A model generated the notes under the pieces. It was not told where the DNA came from. It ran no database searches and saw nothing but the letters and a program-made list of their open reading frames with translations. A program made the position numbers and the translations under genes. 64,000 nt of DNA, from positions 13,321,001 to 13,385,000 of the forward strand of contig OX335658.1 in NCBI GenBank assembly GCA_946894095.1, read 5' to 3'. Positions 1 through 10,700 of the stretch are shown here, piece by piece (position 1 is the stretch's first letter; the number at the start of each line of letters is the position of its first letter). Source of the stretch: Incurvaria masculella. Lineage: Eukaryota; Arthropoda; Insecta; Lepidoptera; Incurvariidae.

Positions 1-214
1 ACGAACATTCTCGAGTATATCTCTGGCTACCTGTGGGCCCTGCTCATCACTCGCGAGCACGGCACCCTCGCCGTGAAGATATTGGAGGATCTTTGCGACT
101 GCAAGCCGACCCTGGAGGAACGTCTCGGGGCTGTTGGCATGTCCTCGGAGAGCGTACATGAGTGTGCGAAGATCATTCAACAGCGATTTGAGGATTTTGA
201 GCCGATTGATGGAG
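1..214 (+). CDS. RIIa/IQ gene, exon a (RIIa-like helix and first repeat)
   Basis: Open from the window edge in frame 1 and ending at GGAG|GTAAGG, phase 1. It encodes the RIIa-like helix and the first helical repeat (EERLGAVGMSSE, then AKIIQQRFEDF). The true 5' end of the exon is outside the window. Confidence 0.75.
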
Positions 215-3200
215 GTAAGGTGCATTTTTATTGTGGATCTCGATTTTTTTACGAACAAAAATCTGCGACGTTTCTAATAGTCAGTCTATGCATTTATTTA
301 ATTATTGAATCGTCTGAAAAGAATAACCCCGGCATATTTTAATGAAACTAGTAAAAACATGATTCAAACATAAATTCCTAATTGAAAAACAAACTAAAAG
401 CTTTAAAGATGCTTCGCACTGTAAGACATATTTTCTGTGCTAATATTCCACCAATTCCGTAAATGACTGACACTAATAGCCAAAAATTGTGCAGATGCTG
501 AGGATTATATAAGGTGCATACCGTTTGCAGGAAAGCTGAAAGAGAAGGAAATTGAAAAAAAGTTACTTGGCGTCGTAGAGCTGGACATAGAACAGGCCGC
601 GAACGTGTGCCACATCATACAAGAAGTTTACCTGGATTACTACCAGAGGAAGAAATCTTTGCAAAAGGTAGCTTCAAACATCAATAAATTACTCTTACTA
701 AATAATGTTTAGTTAAAAAGGGATGACTAGTACAGGATATTATAATGTATATCAAGGTAAAATAGTCACCACACTTCAAGAATAGACCCCATGTTGTTTG
801 CATTTTATTTTCATTCATATTTCCTGTGGTATTGCAGCCTGGGTGGCCTTCCCTCTATCACCTAATAACCTGCTAATTAGGAACTGTAGGGATTTACCAA
901 GAGTTTCAAATGAGCTCCAATCTGTCAATTAGCCCTCATTAGCTACAACGCGTACATTAAAAACTCTCGAAACAAAAACAATGTTCGCGTGTGGTAACTC
1001 AATAGACTGATGAGGCGCTTATTAACGCCAGATGTCAGAAGGAAACCCTGCCGTAGCCTAGAGGTTGGGTTTCTTCCTACTTGAAGTTCCGCTGGTGTCC
1101 GTCGGCTGGCTGAGCCTCATCTGCTCGCAGCTCGCAATCGCCGACCACGTTGGGCACTAAAGACACGCGGTTAGCACTGCTGAAATGAGACGCCAAACAC
1201 GTGGCTTTTATATCGTCAAGCACAGTAACACACGACTTATTTCGTGAAGGCTTTCAAAATATCTCCCTCTTAAGAACGGCCGAAACATAGTTTACTAATC
1301 ATTTGAAAACCGCTTTTTCCATTTATTTTATATTTGGTATCTAATGGCAAACCACGAATATCTTTGTCTGCACGTTTTTGTTTTTCTAAAAAATCTAAGT
1401 CCAATAATCCAAGTCAAATAACATCTTCATACAAACATAATTTTCACTGTCGTGTGACACAGCATACATTTTTGATAAAAAGACCAACAGCGTGCAGACA
1501 TAGATATTTGCTGCCTGAAATTAGATACCAAATATCAAGCAAATTGGAAAGGTGGTTTTCAAATAATTAGCAAACTACGTTTGTTTAGGGAATGCAATTT
1601 TCGGATGCTTACGGGCCTACCTTAAGTTGCTGTGATGGCACATACAGTTTTCCTACTGGAAGTACAATTTGATCTTTCACACACTGACAGATCCAGGCCA
1701 AAGACGACTTTGTTTTTTCTCAACATGTTATTGTCAGGGGGATTTTTCCATGCAGCCTTTATGTAATCTTAAGTTGGCCCAACCCGGCGGGACTAACTCA
1801 TTCGCGGGCACGGTATAAAACCGTGCTTTTGCGCTCTGGAACCTTCTCTGTTTCAAAGAAAAATACAGGCTCCGTGATGAGGAAGATGCAACATGTCCAC
1901 AAAAAAGGCAATGCGCAGTGTATGATTTGGTAAGATTTACGAAATTTTTAATTTCAAAAGGACTAATAGCTAAAAGTAAACCACGACCGCTGTAGTCAAA
2001 AATCTAACAAAAACCAAATAGATTATAAATCTTGATTAAACAAGCTATATCTGATGACTAATCTTTTTAAGATTTTCTTACTTTATCATTGCGTAATAAA
2101 CCACCAAAGTTATTGTATAAGCGCGAAAAATTCGAACTTTCGGACCTTATAACTTAGAAACCAAACACAATTTTACAATGCCAACGGTCATCAGACATCT
2201 AGTTAAATAAAATAAAGCTATTTTGAGCAAAATTTGTGATCTCTGACAAGAAATATGGGCGCTATCTTCTTTCCCCGTTTGTATGGGGAGCGGGAGGGCC
2301 CACCTTAATAAACCACCTCATAATGTTCTGTCATTCCAAGAGCTTAGCTGATACGGCAGACGAGCCTTGGAAGGTGGCTGCCCAGAGAACCATCGACATC
2401 TACAAGACTACACGACCCACTTTTGATGAGCTTGTCAGGGCTACGGAGAAGATTCAGGTATAAACACATGATTCTTCCGACATATTATTCAATTTTAAAA
2501 CACATTCATTGGCACAGTTATTGTTAACTGTTCAATTTAATTATATATTATTGATTAAATTGTTATGCCGAGTATTTCCTAATAATTACGATCTGGGTTA
2601 CTCCAAAACAATTGTTAACTGGGTCCCGAAATAGTTGGGTTAGGTTAAGCTCTTGTTAAGAGTCTGCGCACTTTACATCATTTTACGCTATAAAAAACTT
2701 TTATACTTTGGGCCGAGTGCACGAAAGGACACAACATCATAATCAACATCAACGTATGTTTTAAATGGAACTTTTTATTCGATGCCTCATGGTAAAGGCA
2801 GATCATCGTGAGGCATTCTAGCAAAAGATGACCCTGCAATGGGCTAGCCACTCTGTACGTGCGCCTAAAAAACATAATTATGCGAAAGGAGCTTGACACT
2901 AGTCAACGGCTGGGTACCCTGAGACCCAATATCGGTGCTCGGGAGTCAGAAATGTCCGCCATAAAAACGTGTTTTTCGAACAGTCTGGAATGTCCATTTT
3001 ACAGGCTGCCTACAGGGGCTACCACGTGAGGCGACAGATGATAAGGCACCTGGAAGCGAAGCCTGGCGCCCCCGATGGATCTGTCACCACCGCTCTGGAC
3101 GTCGCTGGCTCGCGCGAGTTTGACCTAGGGCCTAAGATGGTAAGCGTTCTTCAATATTTTCTGTGATCGCGCACAAGTCCACGATCCCTCTGTCCCTGGT

Positions 3201-5290
3201 GTCTGTCGTTCACGCATTTTGTCCCAAATTGTTCTCCTATGGGGGTTGTTTGATAATTCTGAAAAAAAAAATACTAATATAGGAACCTGAAATTTCAAAA
3301 TCCAATGGGCGACATCGGGCACCTTGAGAGGTCCTTTGCTCAAAACTTTAAGAACTGGATGGAAAACATGAACAATTTTATATTTCCGTTTTGACCATCT
3401 CTCATCGACGCGATGTTACTAACCCGGGCTTAACCATACCACCTAGTAGGGGAAGGGGACCTAGAGTTTTAAATAGATTCCGAACAATAGAACAGCTCGT
3501 ATTCTTTACGAAATTAACTTTTTTTAATATGTGTCGATTACCATTGATTAGGCTTGTGGCCGCAAACTTACCCTGAGTGGGTCAATTTTGGGCAATTTTC
3601 CATGGGCCTTTCCGCCAGTTTTCGTTCGCTTTTGTGATTTTGGCTTTTTGGACATTTAGAGTAATTTAACAGTGTACCTATTTCTTCTTCATTTATAGAC
3701 AGATCTCATGGACACAGATGAAGTTGCGTCTGTTGTTGGTAAGAATATTCATTAATTTACATTTACAGCAGCACTTATTTAATCTAAATCAGTTTTTTCT
3801 TGCAACTTTTTCGACTTTTTGAATTCAGAAACAGTGACTCTTAGGAGAAAAAGACTGACAATTTTTGTCAGAAGTGTTTTATGATAAAACTTGCCATTTG
3901 GGTGAAAAACGCAAGTAACCATATATGCCAACTTTGACCTTGAATATATATTTTTTGGAAGTTATAATTTTTGAGAAAAAACTAGATTTCTTAAGTACTA
4001 ATTTTGTATGAAATTGCAAATGCAAATTATCAGGCGAGGGCGAATTACTTTCATGTCCAGCGGTGACGGGACCCGTTCACTTCTGCGCCGAAGTTTTCCC
4101 CCTACACATTCGTCCAACCGCTAAAACCCATCGCATTCCCAGCGTCGCCGTGCGAGAGGGCGTCGGCGATGTCTCGCGCAGTGACACTCGACAGCGAGGC
4201 GTCGACCATCGACAAGAACACGCGCGGCGACACCGGCTCCGTGCAGCTCAGCGCGGCGCAGTCGCGGGCGAGCAGCGCGGGACCGTCGGAGGGAGAGCGG
4301 AGCTACACCGGGAGAGCTGGCCGCGACGACTTCGACCAGGCCGTTTACCATGGTAAATTTGTTTGAAAAATGTTACGGCTTTTCACGCGGAGGGAGGAGA
4401 CATTCTCCGTGCGACGAAACGCGCGACTCGATAAAACAAGCAAAACATATTATCGCTATTATGCAATAGATGGCGCTGCGCATCGGATTATTATTTTAGC
4501 TAAAATATATTGTGTATCAACGTATTTAAATACATGTAATGGTACGGGTAGTGGCACAATATACCTAATCGAAAAAAGAATGACGAACATTTCTATAATC
4601 GTAAATTGTTGAAATAGTTACCTGATAACAGATTTGTTCAACGTCTGTTTAGATCGAATTATATTAGCTGGAGTTATCATGAAAGTTGAAATATTTGAAA
4701 ATTCTAATCATTAAAAAATCATTAAAAAAAACCATCGATCTCATTTCTGTTGCAACAAAAAAGTCACTGGAGATCCGGTTGCATATCTCCTTTATAGAGC
4801 AGAAGTGAGCGAAAGTGGGCGGAAGAACGTACGGTAACCAAGTCTATGTAATGCTTCGTAAATATTGTAGAGCATGTATCAAAAGGTGTGTCTGTGTGCT
4901 GTGATCGTACCATATGGGGCTCTAATCTGCCTACCCCTCTGGAAAAGCGTCATGAAGGTATGCATGTATGTAATGAACAAAACGGTGTTTTCAGAGCAAC
5001 GTTCCGAAGCTGACGGCGCCAGCGAGACCGCAACGAGCGTGACGTCAGCCGTATCGGAGGCGTTCTCGTCGGTGGACGAATATACGGAGAATGAAGAGAC
5101 GGTCGAGCGAACAGATGAAGATGAGGTGGCGGGAGACGTCGCAGACGAAGGAGTCGCTGAAGATATGGCCGACGAAGACGTCGCTGGAGATACGGCCGAC
5201 GAAGAGGTCCAGGAAGAGCTAAAGGAGGAGGCCACGGACTCAGCGGCGGGGGACGATGCGGTCACCACCGACGGGGAAGAAGCTTATTGA
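1..5290 (+). CDS. RIIa/IQ-motif protein gene (SPA17/CABYR-like), last seven exons
   Basis: Proposed joins are 1-214, 495-667, 2341-2457, 2984-3139, 3699-3738, 4143-4352 and 4995-5290. All introns are GT-AG and phases agree throughout (1,0,0,0,1,1), giving 401 residues and a stop; the 5' end lies left of the window. Residues 1-20 (NILEYISGYLWALL) resemble the last helix of an RIIa dimerisation/docking domain, which binds AKAP amphipathic helices. Two related segments follow, residues about 35-66 and 83-119, sharing a pattern L.G.V, A..IIQ, (F/Y).D(F/Y). Residues 172-187 form an IQ motif (ILQAAYRGYHVRRQM), a calmodulin-type binding helix. The last 97 residues are rich in Glu, Asp and Ala. RIIa plus IQ is the layout of sperm-tail proteins such as SPA17 and CABYR; that role is inferred from domains only. 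It could instead be another RIIa-family axonemal protein. Confidence 0.6.
495..667 (+). CDS. RIIa/IQ gene, exon b (second repeat)
   Basis: Acceptor TTGTGCAG precedes it; it is entered in phase 1 and ends in phase 0 at CAAAAG|GTAGCT. It encodes the second copy of the helical repeat (KKLLGVVELD, then VCHIIQEVYLDYY), ending in a basic RKK cluster. One repeat per exon suggests growth by exon duplication. Confidence 0.75.
668..1768. other. Intron between exons b and c, left part
   Basis: AT-rich intron sequence with a GC-richer patch around 1040-1150. I see no supported exon here; the short open frame at 1334-1570 has no exon signals and looks like chance. Confidence 0.5.
1769..2308. mobile_element. 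TTAA-flanked MITE, copy 1
   Basis: It begins TTAAGTTGGCCCAACCCGG and ends GAGGGCCCACCTTAA, so imperfect inverted termini are flanked by TTAA on both sides, the target typical of piggyBac-type transposases. The body matches the copy at 59972-60521 almost end to end. No coding capacity, hence non-autonomous. It lies inside the intron and ends 32 bases before exon c. Confidence 0.8.
2341..2457 (+). CDS. RIIa/IQ gene, exon c
   Basis: Acceptor CATTCCAAG lies just downstream of the MITE; donor is ATTCAG|GTATAA. The 39 codons are phase 0 at both ends, so the exon could be skipped without a frameshift. It encodes a helical segment including TADEPWKVAAQ and FDELVRATEKIQ, with no recognised motif. Confidence 0.7.
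2458..2983. other. Intron between exons c and d
   Basis: Ordinary AT-rich intron. No repeat or RNA gene recognised. Confidence 0.5.
2984..3139 (+). CDS. RIIa/IQ gene, exon d (IQ motif)
   Basis: Acceptor TTCGAACAG and donor AAGATG|GTAAGC bound 52 codons in phase 0/0. The IQ core is QAAYRGYHVRRQM, matching IQxxxRGxxxR apart from Ala-Ala in place of the start. The remainder (LEAKPGAPDGS) looks like a linker. Confidence 0.8.
3140..3698. other. Intron between exons d and e
   Basis: AT-rich intron with nothing else recognised; it ends in a good pyrimidine tract (TTTCTTCTTCATTTATAG). Confidence 0.5.
3699..3738 (+). CDS. RIIa/IQ gene, micro-exon e
   Basis: Forty bases between CATTTATAG and GTTG|GTAAGA encode TDLMDTDEVASVV. 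Supported by a strong acceptor, a consensus donor and phases fitting both neighbours (in 0, out 1). Too short to be found by open-frame length. Confidence 0.6.
3739..4142. other. Intron between exons e and f
   Basis: AT-rich until about 4040, then GC-rising towards exon f. No other feature seen. Confidence 0.45.
4143..4352 (+). CDS. RIIa/IQ gene, exon f
   Basis: Acceptor GCATTCCCAG, donor CCATG|GTAAAT, phase 1 at both ends (symmetric, skippable). The GC-rich exon encodes a Ser/Ala/Arg-rich, probably disordered stretch (SAAQSRASSAGPSEGERS). The antisense frame is also open, a by-product of GC-rich codons. Confidence 0.65.
4353..4994. other. Intron between exons f and g
   Basis: AT-rich intron, no recognised element. 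The open frame at 4370-4612 is AT-biased and has no splice support. Confidence 0.45.
4995..5290 (+). CDS. RIIa/IQ gene, terminal exon g (acidic tail)
   Basis: Acceptor GGTGTTTTCAG, phase 1 entry, stop TGA at 5288-5290. Encodes 98 residues dominated by Glu, Asp, Ala and Val, with imprecise repeats around VAGDVADEG, VAEDMADED and VAGDTADEE. Probably disordered; acidic tails are common in flagellar RIIa proteins. Confidence 0.75.
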
Positions 5291-5913
5291 AGCGTTGCGT
5301 TTAGTTCGTATACGGTGGCTTATCAGGGATTTCTTTATAATAATGTTTCTGTGCTAAATAAGGATTTACATGTTGTCAAAGCCAAAGATGATATGCGGGA
5401 AATATTGATAGATATAATATTCAACATTTTAGAATTGATTTTGGTCTTGGTTTATTGCCGATTTTTTCCCACGCTTAATAGTAATATTTGTATGCTGGAA
5501 AATTATTTTTTCTTATGATGAAAACAATTTTAGCTCCCATTTTTAACTGACTTCAAAAATAGGAGGAGGTTCTCAATTCGTCTGTATGTTTTTTTTATTA
5601 TGTTTGTTACCTCATAACTTTTGCCTGGGTGAACCGATTTTGATGATTCTTTTTTTAAATGAAATCTAGTGCTTCCCAAGTGCTCCCATTTTAATTTGGT
5701 TAAGTTCTGACAATGATATCCATGAGAAAATCATATAAGTCTTGAATTTGTATTCAGATGTGCACGACAAATGGACGAATAACTCAATATAACGCCAACC
5801 GATTACGGTGATTATTTTTTTATTGGAAAGGACGTGTACATATTAGTAAGTGTACTTCAGATTCACTAAAAATAAACAAATAAAAAAAAATAACAAAAAA
5901 AATAACAAAAAAA
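5291..5913. other. 3' flank of the RIIa/IQ gene
   Basis: AT-rich 3' UTR or flank. From about 5545 it carries a degenerate interspersed repeat (AACTGACTTCAAAAATAGG and onward) whose parts recur at 21860-21905 and 23400-23480. No perfect AATAAA close to the stop was identified. Confidence 0.4.
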
Positions 5914-6139
5914 TAACCGACTTCAAAGAAAAAGCACTAAAAAGTAAAAAATAATTGCCATTTTTGTAGTTACGATTTTTGTTATTTTTTTTAAGTGTCA
6001 GTCAAGGTAGCTAAGGTTCTCTTGATTGGCGCAGCGCGTGCCCGGCTGACGCCGACTCAAAAAATAACAAAAATCGTAACTACAAAAATGGCAATTATTT
6101 TTTACTTTTTAGTGCTTTTTCTTTGAAGTCGGTTTTTTT
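5914..6139. repeat. Near-perfect long hairpin (about 78-bp arms)
   Basis: The segment from AACCGACTTCAAAG to GTTATTTTTT (5918-5996) reappears as its reverse complement at 6058-6134, with a loop of about 60 bases that is GC-richer (GGCGCAGCGCGTGCCCGG). The arms are nearly identical, implying a recent inverted duplication or a foldback transposable element between the two convergent genes. Confidence 0.75.
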
Positions 6140-7737
6140 TTTTTTTATGTCACAGACATGGATGACTAACATCACAACTATGGTGTAACATTGGCCCGTT
6201 ACAAAAAAGTCAATAAAGACAACTGATTTACCTTATTAACTAAACATAATGCATGAAATAAATTAAATTGATGAACGCTGAAACATGTCACACCATTAAT
6301 AATAAAAAAAAATTGAAACATAAAATTTAATAAAATTAAAATGCATAACAATGTGTTCGTTATTTTAAAGAAACAGGAGAAAATCATAATATATTTGGTC
6401 ATCTCATTACATAGCCTTACAAATAATCATATGGTACCTACATCTTACTAAACAAAGAAATGACTAATTCATATTAACAATACATTTTAACATAATTTAA
6501 AAGCTAGGTTCATTTTGCAAGATCATTTTTATAGGTATTCATACTAAACAATTTTAATAGCTGCCTGCGTCATCCATACATTTACATATACACAGATTAT
6601 AACTATTATATTTCATATACTAAATTATTATTATCCATTTACTAACAAGAGTCAGTGTAATTCACCGGTGTAATTCAAAGAGCCTACATCCACACAATAA
6701 CTTTGCGAGCGGCCAATAAAGAAACAAATTTTGACATTTACATATGTCAAAATCAAAAGTGAGGAAGACCAAAAGATTTGACGACTACAAATGATTATAA
6801 ACAACCATGAACCATGAATTACCGCTGGCAAAGTTATCCGTGAAGGACTGTACAATTTTTGAGGCCAGTTTCATCAAAAGAAATCACAGCTGAGAATGTA
6901 CAACAAATGCAACTCAATTGTAGAAATATTAAACAAATTGTAAAAATACGAAAACTTTAATAAAATCGTTTTTTCGGTGTCCCATAGCACATTCCAACTT
7001 AATGGTCAAAACGAAGGCTATGAAGACTAGTAGAATTTAGCCCTAGTAGAATTTTGATACATTACAACTATACCTATATTTTTAAATGTCAACTTATTTA
7101 TTTTTAGTGGCAGAGAGCAAACTTCTACAATATTTTATAATATCCATTTAAATTTAAAATGCTAACGTATTTTTTACAAGATCATATTCGATTATCTCTG
7201 TGAATGTTCTAAATATATTCATTGAATAGTTTACAATTTCCTGATTACCTTTTGTGTAAGTTCATCCCTGAAAGCCTTCAGAGAACTCTAGACTGCCTAT
7301 TTTTTTCTATTTTCTTGGGAATACAAATACTATTTTTCATTTTTTTTATACACACCAATGATCTGCCATTATTTAAATGCTGCATTTGTATGTTAAGTCA
7401 CATTAAAATTTATTCAGTTATACATAGAAAAAGTATTTCAACAATAAAACATCAAGAAATAGTATCAAGAATGTTTAAAACTTATTGTTGGACCCTAACT
7501 AGCCCTAACACCAATTTGCTTTCAGTACAGTTCCGGACTGTAAATATTCACTGGTATGCTAAACTGCAAGCTAAACTAGCACTGAGAAAACCAGTGTTGT
7601 CATTTTGTCATAGGTAGTACCTCGGGTAGTACTACATGACAATGCAGCGCTTTAACTGCATACCTCCACATGCCCTCCGCTGTACATCGTAACTCTATTG
7701 CACTTGATCGCTGAGCACAATTTTGTCTGCTGTCGCT
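6140..7737. other. AT-rich interval at the 3' end of the PTP gene
   Basis: Probably contains the 3' UTR of the minus-strand phosphatase; minus-strand AATAAA occurs near 7101-7096 but use of this site is not shown. The open frames at 6199-6402 and 7222-7617 are AT-biased with no recognisable content. Confidence 0.35.
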
Positions 7738-7791
7738 TCAAATAGAGTCCACTCCACCTCCGGTCAGCTTGTTGCCATATTCGCTGAGCAC
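7738..7791 (-). CDS. PTP gene, terminal exon 9
   Basis: Minus-strand acceptor TTTTCTCAG, phase 0 entry, then 17 codons ([17 protein letters not shown]) and a TGA. Joined to YMFLYK from exon 8 it gives the usual C-terminal helix of a PTP domain. The match in meaning is what chooses the AAG|GTCGGT donor for exon 8 over the better-looking donor four bases on. Confidence 0.6.
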   Translation of the reverse strand: MLSEYGNKLTGGGVDSI

Positions 7792-10700
7792 CTGAGAAAA
7801 AAACCGAAAAAGTATGTGGTTTATTTCCAGACAGTGATGAATAGTAAATTAGTTTTGATTACGACAAGAACAAAGATTGAATAATGAGCGGCTTGGAGCA
7901 TAGGGGCGCGTGGATTTGCCTTCCATTCCAGAAGTCATGGGTCCAAATACCGGCCCCGTCCATGCACTGTTTTCTCATTCTCTTTCCGAGTTGGATCAGT
8001 GCATTTCGTTACGAATGCGAGCTGTTCCATGGTCCGGAATCTATGTTACTGTGGTTAGGCCCTCTTTTCATACTAGTACCCTGCCCGGATAGGTACTATC
8101 GCATTGGATAATATTTTTTTCGATACGGTAATAAAAAATCGTCTGTGTTTTTCATCTAGTTCAATGTAGCCGTGCTCATAAAGGGAATGTGGTGTCTCGG
8201 GCTAATATCTGGACAGTGGGTGTGTTGTTAGCCATCCATGCCCAATTACATAAAAAAATAATGCTGTTTTACAGATTTGGTAAACAACATTCTTGCTGAC
8301 TACATTGAACTAGCACTCTAATTCAATAGGTACACTGTTTGATTATTACTTAGACTGAGATGAATAGTCAAAACAGAAACGAATACTAACGAAAAGTAAT
8401 ACTTTCTTACGCCACTTTGACACATTTCGTATGGATGAAATGCCACTTTTGACACTAGTTAGTATTACTTTCTGTTAGCGTTAGTTCAAGTTGCGACTAT
8501 TTATCTCAGTCTGAAACTGTTGCGCTGACTACCGACCTTGTAGAGGAACATGTACTGGCTCTTGTTCTGCAGCGCGTGGGGGCGCGCGGAGCGCAGCGCG
8601 CGCACAGTGCGCGGCACGTCCACCGTTCCGGCGCCCTCCAGCGCACGCGCGCACAGGTCCAGCGCCAGCAGCGCTCCGGTGCGGCCCGCGCCGCTCGCGC
8701 ACGTAACCACGCACGGGCGCACGCCTGCAACCAATCACTGTTGTCAATCGATGGCCCCCTAGTACTTACTCTCGCCGCGCTCACATGTCCAGTGCCAACA
8801 GTAACCGTGTTGGCCGCACGCCTGCACCCAATCACTGTTGTCAACCGATGGCCTCCTAGTACTTACTCTCACCGCGCTCACACGTCAGTGCCAACAGTAA
8901 GCCGTTCGGGGCGCACGCCTACAACCAATCACTGTTGTCAACCGATGGCCTCCTAGTACCTGCTCTCCCCGCGCGGACAATTCCAGCCCTAGCAGCGCCA
9001 GGGCGGCTCGCGCATGTCACCACGCACGGGCGCACGCTTGCAACCAACCACTGCTATCAACTGGTGGCCTCCTAGTACATACTCTCGCGGAGAGCACAGA
9101 GCCAGCAGTGACCGTGCGTCCGGCGCACATAACAAAAACACGGGCGCATGCCCCAATCACTGCTTTCAACCAATTAACTCCTAGTACTGTTTCTTGCTGC
9201 AACCACACACTCGAAATACGAACTTAGCCGAACATGTTTGCTATTCTCTGTGCACACACGACTACATAATTACTCTATGCATACCACTCAGAAATCCCTA
9301 TTAAAAAGTGCGCCAACGTGCTGACTTTTTTTTTTTTTTTTTTTTTTATTTTGAAAACAAACAGTCATACAAAAAATTACATTTATAATAAGAATATCAC
9401 ATAGACCTATAGTTCCCTATTTTTACATGTATAATTACTTATTGAGAGCATATTTTGATGTAGTTGTGATGTGATAAGATAAGATAGTGAATATACAAGT
9501 GAGGAAAATAAAAGAAAGACATATTAAAGATAGAACATAAATCAACAAGTATCTAATATAATTTTCAGGGTTTTCTTCCTAAATGGTAATAATGAGTTAC
9601 AAAATAAATCTACTTCAAATAAATGTTTGTTATAGTTGCTCAAACTACGTCGAACAAAAGTGTTTTGAGCATAATTTGTGTAGCATGAGGGTATATAAAA
9701 CAGGTCCTTATTGCGTGTAGTACGATGAGGTACTTTAAAAGTAATTTTCTCTAATAAAGATGGAGAGTCCACGTGGCAATTAATTATCTTCCACAGAAAA
9801 GCTGCATCATTGAGATGACGTCGGCTTTGCAAAGACGGTATAGAGTAACGTAATGCAGAGGTATTGTAGTTAAAAAAATCGTGTCCAGTCCTATAGTCGA
9901 GAGATTTGAGGAATTTGTGCTGAATTTTTTCAATTCGATCAATGTAGATATCGTATTGTGGGTTCCATACTGTACTTGCAAACTCTAATTGGCTCCTAAC
10001 AAAGCTATAATAAAGTGTCTTATAAGTTGACGCGTGTGTGAAATGCCTACCTACCCTTAAAATAAAACCTAATTGTTTATATGCTTTATTTAACATGTGA
10101 TCAACATGTAGATGAAACCGCATTTTATTGTCAAGTATGACACCGAGATCTCTTATTTGCGTAACTCGTGTTAAGATTGTGTTGTTTAGTCTGTAGTCAT
10201 ATAGTATTGGGTTACGTTTTCTGGAGTATGTTATGATATAGCATTTATCTGTGTTTAAAAAAAGTTGGTTGTCAGTGCAAAACAATTGTAGGTTTTTGAG
10301 GTCATGTTGCAACTGGTTGCAGCCTCTTGTACCGTCAAACGATGTTCTCCTAGTACTCTTGCACAGTATAATGATACAATGTAATGAGCTCCTGGATCAA
10401 TGGAACTTCCGTTGAAATCGGCCCTACAAACAAACCCACGTCTTCTATTTTCGTTTGCAGCGCAGTTTAAGCGAGTTTGGCCTTATGCTCGATGTAACGT
10501 TTGAAGTGCAGGTCACGCCAGGATACCGAGAATCCCAATGCCGGCGACAATATGCTAACTTGTACCCAGGAAGGTCAAAGATGGAGGGAAAAGTATCCGA
10601 TTCTCACTGAGCACACATACACATGTCTGTTTCTTTCCCGTGTTTAACTCTACGAGATTCTAAAGACCCCTCCCGAAAACGTTTTCTATCAAATCTTCAA

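Noticed and set aside
8533..8536. Alternative exon 8 donor GTCG|GTAGTC
   Set aside because: It fits the donor consensus better but gives a non-PTP C-terminus with exon 9; the AAG|GTCGGT choice yields a PTP-like ending. Transcripts would decide.
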